From positions 505,290-569,289 of the forward strand of contig NZ_JAQSCU010000010.1 in assembly GCF_029945535.1 (NCBI RefSeq): a DNA stretch of 64,000 bases. The letters are read 5' to 3'. Below are positions 58,829-64,000 of the stretch, piece after piece (within the stretch, counting starts at the first letter, position 1; every line of letters begins with the position of its first letter). The position numbers and the translations under genes were made by a program. This stretch comes from Methylotenera sp. (GTDB lineage Bacteria; Pseudomonadota; Gammaproteobacteria; Burkholderiales; Methylophilaceae). The notes under the pieces are model-generated. The model searched no databases, was not told the origin of the DNA, and worked only from the letters and a program-made list of their open reading frames with translations.

Positions 58829-58940
58829 TTAGTCGTTAATCAGTAACTTTGCAGTGTTGCTGCAACTTATTAGAGCGCATTATTCGTTTCACGTTGTAGC
58901 GATAAATTAACAAGCAGCAACGAATTTAATTAACGACTAA
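58829..58940 (+). promoter_or_regulatory. nested inverted repeats in the pqqA leader
   Basis: The outer arms TTAGTCGTTAAT (58829-58840) and ATTAACGACTAA (58929-58940) are perfect 12-bp complements, and the inner arms GTTGCTGC (58856-58863) and GCAGCAAC (58914-58921) are perfect 8-bp complements. The outer arm ends next to the pqqA ribosome site (AAAGGA, 58942-58947). If transcribed, the leader would fold into a long stem beside this site. Confidence 0.6.
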
Positions 58941-58955
58941 AAAAGGAAATTTATC

Positions 58956-59027
58956 ATGTGGACAACACCAGCAGCTACAGAAATGCGTTTTGGCTTTGAA
59001 GTTACAATGTACGTAATGAACAAGTAA
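58956..59027 (+). CDS. pqqA: PQQ precursor peptide PqqA
   Basis: A 23-residue peptide: MWTTPAATEMRFGFEVTMYV, then MNK. The Glu and Tyr that become PQQ are Glu15 and Tyr19 in the typical ExxxY spacing. The W-T-x-P start is also typical. It is the first gene of the cluster, with AAAGGA upstream and a terminator directly downstream. Confidence 0.97.
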   Translation: MWTTPAATEMRFGFEVTMYVMNK

Positions 59028-59040
59028 TTTGTTCAAATAA

Positions 59041-59069
59041 AAGGCTGTCATTTTTGACAGCCTTTTTTT
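59041..59069 (+). terminator. terminator/attenuator between pqqA and pqqB
   Basis: AAGGCTGTCA pairs with TGACAGCCTT, followed by a T-run. It lies in the gap between pqqA and pqqB and would make pqqA transcript far more abundant than pqqB-E, consistent with the peptide being consumed as substrate. Confidence 0.88.
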
Positions 59070-59127
59070 ATTTTGATGCATTTAACATATCGTAAAATTT
59101 AGTTTTAATTTAAATAAAAAGAGTCTC

Positions 59128-60042
59128 ATGCATATACACGTATTAGGATCAGGCGCTGGTGGCGGGTTTCCTCAGTGGAATTGTAATTGTGAAAACTGTA
59201 AAGGAGTTCGTGCTGGCACCATTAAAGCTTCAACGCGCACACAGTCTTCAATAGCGGTGAGTGCTGATGGCATTAACTGGATACTATTTAACGCATCACC
59301 TGATATTAAAAAGCAATTAGATGACTTTCCTGTGTTTCAACCTGCACGCCTAGTTCGCGACACTGCTATTTCGGCGATTGTCATTACCGATGCGCAAATT
59401 GATCATGTCACTGGTTTGCTCACACTGCGTGAGCACAACAAGCCTTGGGAAATTTATTGTACCGATGCGGTAAAAGATGATTTAACAACAGGCTTTCCAG
59501 TGTTTAATATTTTAGGTTATTTCCGCGGTATTAATCACCATGAAATCGCGACCGACCAATCCATATTCACCATTCCAACCGCAGCAGGCATAGAGTTTAC
59601 CGCGGTACCATTATTAAGTAATGCACCGCCTTACTCACCACGCAGAGACAAACCTGTGCCTGGCGATAATATTGGTATGCACATTAAAGATACGCGCACT
59701 GGTAAAAGTTTATTCTACGCACCAGGTTTAGGTGTGGCTGAGCCACATGTGCTGGAATATATGCGTAACGCAGATTGCATATTGGTGGATGGTACTGTTT
59801 GGACTGATGATGAAATGTCTAAAGAAGGTATTAGCAATAAACGTGCAAGCGAAATGGGTCATTTAGATCAATCAAGTGATGGCGGCATTATGAGTATTTT
59901 AAATGCGATGGAGAAACCACGCAAAATATTGATTCATATCAACAATACAAATCCAATTTTGAATGAGGATTCATCTCAACGTGCCACATTGAATAAAGCA
60001 GGCATTGAGGTTGCCTATGATGGCATGGACATCATTCTTTAG
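59128..60042 (+). CDS. pqqB: PqqB, PQQ biosynthesis oxygenase-like protein
   Basis: A 304-residue metallo-beta-lactamase fold protein: [32 protein letters not shown] and GHLDQSSDG. It has been assigned as an iron-dependent hydroxylase of a Glu-Tyr intermediate. The start has a conventional site. Confidence 0.97.
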   Translation: MHIHVLGSGAGGGFPQWNCNCENCKGVRAGTIKASTRTQSSIAVSADGINWILFNASPDIKKQLDDFPVFQPARLVRDTAISAIVITDAQIDHVTGLLTLREHNKPWEIYCTDAVKDDLTTGFPVFNILGYFRGINHHEIATDQSIFTIPTAAGIEFTAVPLLSNAPPYSPRRDKPVPGDNIGMHIKDTRTGKSLFYAPGLGVAEPHVLEYMRNADCILVDGTVWTDDEMSKEGISNKRASEMGHLDQSSDGGIMSILNAMEKPRKILIHINNTNPILNEDSSQRATLNKAGIEVAYDGMDIIL

Positions 60043-60051
60043 GAGAACAAA

Positions 60052-60825
60052 ATGAACGCAATTGCAAACGATAATCTATCCCAAAATATGCCATGGTCAC
60101 GTGAAGAGTTTGAAGAAAAACTTCGCGAAAAAGGTAAGGGCTACCATATTTATCACCCATTTCACGTGATGATGTATGAAGGTAAATTAACCAAAGAGCA
60201 GTTGCAATGCTGGGTGGCGAACCGTTTTTACTACCAAATTGCAATTCCAATGAAAGATGGCGCAATCCTTTCAAATTGCCCTGATGTTGAGGTGCGTAAA
60301 CAATGGATAGTGCGTATTACTGACCATGATGGTGTGGGTGATACTGTAGGCGGTATTGAAGCATGGATTCAACTCGGTGCAGCAGTTGGTCTTAGTCGTG
60401 AAGATATTGTGAGCTTGAAAATGGTAAGCCCAGGTGTACGTTTTGCCGTAGATGCTTATATCAACTTTGCTAAACAGCGTCCTTGGCAAGAGTCAGTGTG
60501 CTCAAGCTTAACCGAACTATTCGCGCCGCACATACACCAACAGCGTATCAGCTCATGGCCAACTATGTATCCGTGGATTAAAGAAGAAGGATTAACCTAC
60601 TTTAAAAAACGCCTCACCGAAGCGCGCCGCGATGTAGAGCAAGGTTTGGGCGTGACTTTAGATTATTTTAGCACTTCACGTGAAATGCAAATGAGGGCGC
60701 TGGATATTTTGCAATTTAAGCTAAATGTATTGTGGGTGATTGCTGATTCAATCATGTTGGCTTCTACGCTTGATATTAAAATTGATGGAAAAGATTATTT
60801 CCATCAGCCAGTCATCAACTTTTAG
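60052..60825 (+). CDS. pqqC: PqqC, pyrroloquinoline-quinone synthase
   Basis: A 257-residue cofactorless oxidase catalysing the last step of PQQ synthesis. It has a haem-oxygenase-like helical fold: [32 protein letters not shown] and a C-terminal [18 protein letters not shown]. The gene starts 9 bases after pqqB. Confidence 0.97.
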   Translation: MNAIANDNLSQNMPWSREEFEEKLREKGKGYHIYHPFHVMMYEGKLTKEQLQCWVANRFYYQIAIPMKDGAILSNCPDVEVRKQWIVRITDHDGVGDTVGGIEAWIQLGAAVGLSREDIVSLKMVSPGVRFAVDAYINFAKQRPWQESVCSSLTELFAPHIHQQRISSWPTMYPWIKEEGLTYFKKRLTEARRDVEQGLGVTLDYFSTSREMQMRALDILQFKLNVLWVIADSIMLASTLDIKIDGKDYFHQPVINF

Positions 60826-60846
60826 AAAAATATTCGATCAAACACT

Positions 60847-61128
60847 ATGGAAATAAACATTCTACACTCTGACATTTACGCGCTTGCGTTTCACCATCGT
60901 TTTCAATGGGAAGAAGCGCAACAAAGTTATGTGATACTTTTTCCTGAAGGTATGGTCAAACTACATGGTGGTGCAGGTGAAGTGATTAAGCGCGTGGATG
61001 GCAAAGCTACTGTAGGCGATATTGTGGCTGAGCTAAAAGCCGCTTTTCCTGACGCCGTAGGAATAGAAGCTGACATTATTGGCATGTTTGAAATGGCTTA
61101 CGGAAAAGCTTGGATTCGTAAAGTTTAG
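60847..61128 (+). CDS. pqqD: PqqD, PqqA-binding chaperone
   Basis: A 93-residue RiPP recognition element that presents PqqA to PqqE. The winged-helix-like fold has SYVILFPEGMVKLHGGAGEVIKRVDGK, with VGDIVAEL. Separate gene, not fused to pqqC or pqqE as in some species. Confidence 0.96.
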   Translation: MEINILHSDIYALAFHHRFQWEEAQQSYVILFPEGMVKLHGGAGEVIKRVDGKATVGDIVAELKAAFPDAVGIEADIIGMFEMAYGKAWIRKV

Positions 61129-61177
61129 TATCAGAATTCAATTGGTCTGTGGCTAATTGAATATTTAGGAGCAGTAA

Positions 61178-62419
61178 ATGACACAAACTTCACTAGGTGA
61201 GTCAGTGGTACAAAAAGAGTTGCATGCGCAAGCCCAGGGCCAACCTAAGAACAACGGTGTTGCGGCTAATCTTACACAAACTCAGCCACTTTGGTTGTTG
61301 GCTGAAGTGACCTATCGCTGTCCACTGCATTGCGCTTTTTGCTACAACCCGACTGATTACGATAAACATACGCAAAACGAATTGACCACAGAGCAATGGA
61401 TACAAGCTTTGCGTGATGCCCGGAAAATGGGTGCCATACAGCTTGGTATTTCTGGTGGTGAGCCTTTGTTGCGTGACGATATTGAAGACATTGTGATTGA
61501 AGCTAGAAAATTGGGCTATTACAGCAACCTGATTACCTCTGGTGTTGGGTTAACTGAAAAGCGTATTCAGGCATTTAAAGAGGGTGGTTTAGACCACATT
61601 CAGCTTTCAATGCACGATATTACTGAAGAAATTAATAACTTCATTACCAATACTAAAACGTTCGAGCTAAAGAAAAAAGTAGCGGCTATGATTAAGAATC
61701 ATGGCTACCCAATGGTGCTAAACGTAGTAATACATCGCTACAATATTGGTCATATCAAAGAAATTTTAGAGATGGCTGAGGCCTTAGGCGCCGATTATGT
61801 AGAGCTTGCTAATACCCAATATTATGGTTGGTCATTAGTCAATCGCAGCCAGTTAATGCCGCTTAAAGAGCAAATTGATGAAGCGGAACGCATCACCAAT
61901 GAGTTCCGTGAAAAAGTTGGCAACAAGATGAAAATCTTTTTTGTGGTGCCAGATTACTTTGGCGACCGCCCTAAGAAATGTATGAATGGTTGGGGTGAGG
62001 TCTTTATGATTGTCACTGCCAATGGTGATGTGTTGCCATGTCACTCAGCACGTGTTTTGCCGAATATGGCATTTCCAAATGTGCGCGAAAAAGGTCTGGA
62101 GTACGCTTGGAAAGAATCACCAGCCTTTAATAAATATCGCGGCACCGCTTGGATGAAAGGTCCATGCGTGACGTGTCCAGAAAAAATGAATGACTTAGGC
62201 GGTTGTCGTTGCCAAGCATTTTTACTAACGGGTGATGCAGAAGCCGCAGACCCAGTGTGTTCACTTTCACCTCATCATCATTTAATTGAGAAGGCGATTG
62301 AAGACAGCAAAAATCCAGTAATAGCTAATCAACCAATTATTTTTAGAACCGATAAGAACTCTAAGAAATATGTAGCGGGTGATAAAGAGCGGGTAGAAGA
62401 GTTTCATGCTTTGCCTTAA
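61178..62419 (+). CDS. pqqE: PqqE, radical SAM peptide cyclase
   Basis: A 413-residue radical SAM enzyme that links Glu and Tyr of PqqA. The CX3CX2C motif is CPLHCAFC; a SPASM domain with further Cys ligands (CMNGWGEV, CHSAR, CVTCPEKMNDLGGCRCQ) follows. The N-terminal extension is about 40 residues longer than the shortest homologues. A terminator follows. Confidence 0.97.
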   Translation: MTQTSLGESVVQKELHAQAQGQPKNNGVAANLTQTQPLWLLAEVTYRCPLHCAFCYNPTDYDKHTQNELTTEQWIQALRDARKMGAIQLGISGGEPLLRDDIEDIVIEARKLGYYSNLITSGVGLTEKRIQAFKEGGLDHIQLSMHDITEEINNFITNTKTFELKKKVAAMIKNHGYPMVLNVVIHRYNIGHIKEILEMAEALGADYVELANTQYYGWSLVNRSQLMPLKEQIDEAERITNEFREKVGNKMKIFFVVPDYFGDRPKKCMNGWGEVFMIVTANGDVLPCHSARVLPNMAFPNVREKGLEYAWKESPAFNKYRGTAWMKGPCVTCPEKMNDLGGCRCQAFLLTGDAEAADPVCSLSPHHHLIEKAIEDSKNPVIANQPIIFRTDKNSKKYVAGDKERVEEFHALP

Positions 62420-62440
62420 GCTTTAACAGATATAATAGAA

Positions 62441-62473
62441 AGCGCGCAGCAACATAAGCTAGCGCGCTTTTTT
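62441..62473 (+). terminator. rho-independent terminator after pqqE
   Basis: AAGCGCGC pairs with GCGCGCTT across a loop, followed by six T. It ends the pqq cluster. Confidence 0.82.
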
Positions 62474-62485
62474 ATTTACGAATAT

Positions 62486-63700
62486 ATGAAAACTCAATCT
62501 AATCTCTCTCCGCACTCAACCTCGACACATTCCAACCTTTTAGTCTATGTGCTAGCAAGCCTTGCCGCGCTTGCACCCTTTGCTATTGACACCTATCTGC
62601 CGGCGTTCCATGTGATGGGCGCACAGCTAGGTGCAACTGATGTGCAAGTTCAGCAAAGCCTCACTTTTTATCTCTTGCCTTATGCGCTCATGACTTTATG
62701 GCATGGTGCAATTTCAGATTCAATCGGTCGGATTACAACCATTAAATGGGGGCTAGGTGTTTTCGTACTGGCGTCTATAGGCTGTGCATTTGCACCTAAT
62801 ATCGAGACGCTGTGGTTCTTTCGCGCCTTGCAGGGGATATCTGGTGGGGCTGGTAATGTAGTTGCGCGCGCCATGGTGCGCGATCTGTTTGAGGGGGCAC
62901 AGGCGCAGCGCGTGATGGCGACAGTACAGATGTTATTTGGTATTGCCCCAGCAATAGCACCCATTATTGGTGGGGTGTTGCTGGGCATATACTGGCAAGC
63001 TATTTTTATCTTTTTAGCCTTCTATGCAGCGCTGAGTCTGTGGGCAGCTATTCGCTATTTGCCAGAAACAGTACCCGTCGAGAAACGTTTGCCGTTATCT
63101 GCAAAACAAGTGATTAAAGACTACAAAGTGATATTTGGCGATAAGGAATTTAATTACGTTGTATTAGCACTCAGTGCAAATTTTGCAGGTTTTTTTCTAT
63201 ACGTATTAGCCAGTCCTGTATTTTTAGTTAAGCAGCTAGGTTTTACTCAACATCAATTTGGCTACATGTTTATCCCTACCGTTTGTGGCATGATTTTGGG
63301 TTCATATCTAGCAAAACGAGCAGCGGGGCGCTATGCAAGGCAAAAGGTAGTTAAAATAGCCTATCTTTGGATGGCGGCAATGGTCATCTTGAATGTGCTG
63401 ATTTGCTATGCATTGCCCACAAGGCCTTTATACAACATCCTGCCGATTGCTCTGTTTAACATCGGCATGGCATTGGCAATGCCCATACTTTCACTTGTCG
63501 CCCTTGACCGACATCCCAAAATCAGGGGCACTGCGGCTTCAGGTCAAGCATTTATACAAATGCTATTGTCGACAGTATCTGCTGGTTTGATTGTGCCATT
63601 AGTCTGGTATGCACCGTCTGGATTGGCGTTAGCGATGGCGGGTTATTTGATATTTGGCTGGCTGATGATACGTAAGAGCAAGTTTTATAGCCATCAATAA
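62486..63700 (+). CDS. Bcr/CflA family MFS drug exporter
   Basis: A 404-residue transporter with 12 predicted membrane segments. Hallmarks are AIDTYLPAFHVMGAQLGATDVQVQQSLTFYLLPYA, the GxxSDxxGR-like DSIGRITTIKWG in loop 2-3, and FRALQGISGGAGNVVARAMVRDLF. Substrates may include bicyclomycin or chloramphenicol-like compounds, but specificity is unknown. Its initiator follows the pqqE terminator closely. Confidence 0.9.
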   Translation: MKTQSNLSPHSTSTHSNLLVYVLASLAALAPFAIDTYLPAFHVMGAQLGATDVQVQQSLTFYLLPYALMTLWHGAISDSIGRITTIKWGLGVFVLASIGCAFAPNIETLWFFRALQGISGGAGNVVARAMVRDLFEGAQAQRVMATVQMLFGIAPAIAPIIGGVLLGIYWQAIFIFLAFYAALSLWAAIRYLPETVPVEKRLPLSAKQVIKDYKVIFGDKEFNYVVLALSANFAGFFLYVLASPVFLVKQLGFTQHQFGYMFIPTVCGMILGSYLAKRAAGRYARQKVVKIAYLWMAAMVILNVLICYALPTRPLYNILPIALFNIGMALAMPILSLVALDRHPKIRGTAASGQAFIQMLLSTVSAGLIVPLVWYAPSGLALAMAGYLIFGWLMIRKSKFYSHQ

Positions 63701-63749
63701 GAGAATGCTTTGATTTCAGAGCAGCTAAGCGATGATTAAACTTATATTT

Positions 63750-64000
63750 TTAGCTCTCTATTTTCCAAAGTAAATAAACGCGACAATCAAATTCTAGTTG
63801 GTGGTAGTTTGGCTCCATGTGCTGACAAAGTTGGTAGAATGCTTTGTCATGGTTGCGTTCCTTTAGATGTGCAAGTTCATGCACAACAATCATTTTTAAA
63901 AAATCAGCGGGCGTTTCTTTAAAGAATGAAGAAATTCGTATTTCTTTTTTAGCTTTAAGCTTTCCACCCTGCACGCGCGAAACTGCCGTATTCAGTCCTA
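63750..64000 (-). CDS. YgjP-type (DUF45) metallopeptidase, C-terminal part, cut by window edge
   Basis: The reading frame continues through the window end: upstream of the GTG at 63974 it reads GLNTAVSR, so the gene is truncated by the window, not by mutation. The zinc motif is VVHELAHLKERNHDKAFYQL (HExxH-like with a later His). The C-terminus HMEPNYHQLEFDCRVYLLW is typical for the family. Only about 83 residues are visible here. Confidence 0.85.
   Translation of the reverse strand, partial: GLNTAVSRVQGGKLKAKKEIRISSFFKETPADFLKMIVVHELAHLKERNHDKAFYQLCQHMEPNYHQLEFDCRVYLLWKIES

Overview
The window looks like a chromosome segment from a methylotrophic betaproteobacterium, most likely Methylophilaceae (Methylotenera-like). 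The clues are a complete pqqABCDE cluster, the order leuC-entericidin-leuD-leuB-asd-fimV-truA-trpF-trpB-trpA-accD-folC-SPOR protein-cvpA-purF-metZ, the order gyrA-serC-pheA-hisC-DAHP synthase, and moderately AT-rich DNA. This placement is inference from gene content and order; no database search was possible.

Layout. Positions 1-446 hold no gene. From 447 to 7092 the minus strand carries a DUF3149 micro-protein, a membrane protein, a YbiT-type ABC-F ATPase, a nitroreductase, a GreA/GreB factor, guaA and guaB. From 7245 to 16038 come a GntR regulator, a DUF4124 protein, RnfH and RatA family proteins, smpB, a Tim44-like protein, an OmpA-like porin, a SnoaL-like protein, recQ and a PAS-GGDEF diguanylate cyclase. 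The tmRNA gene ssrA follows at 16206-16572.

Directly downstream of ssrA lies a 9.3-kb integrative element. It is bounded by perfect 52-bp direct repeats (16600-16651 and 25900-25951) that contain the ssrA terminator. It encodes a P4-type tyrosine recombinase, a small MobV/Pre-type relaxase in an operon with an SSB-like protein and two small DNA-binding proteins, and several unknown genes. It also holds a block of genes with integron attC-like boundaries but no integron integrase. Next to its right end is a two-gene cargo unit with overlapping genes (DUF6978-like plus DUF1828/DUF1829).

Beyond the element (26-29.2 kb) lie a nitroreductase/TetR divergent pair and an odd locus. In that locus two short genes each sit behind a -24/-12 (sigma-54-type) promoter, and between them is a non-coding segment clearly related to one inside the mobile element. 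The two copies keep two hairpins with compensatory differences, which suggests a structured RNA family.

From 29.4 kb to the end the window is dense, conserved core metabolism. It holds dTDP-rhamnose synthesis (rfbD, rfbA, rfbC), leucine, aspartate-family, tryptophan, serine, phenylalanine/tyrosine and histidine biosynthesis, fatty-acid and folate enzymes, purF, gyrA, the pqq cluster that makes the methanol-dehydrogenase cofactor, an MFS exporter, and the truncated end of a YgjP-type metallopeptidase gene at the right edge.
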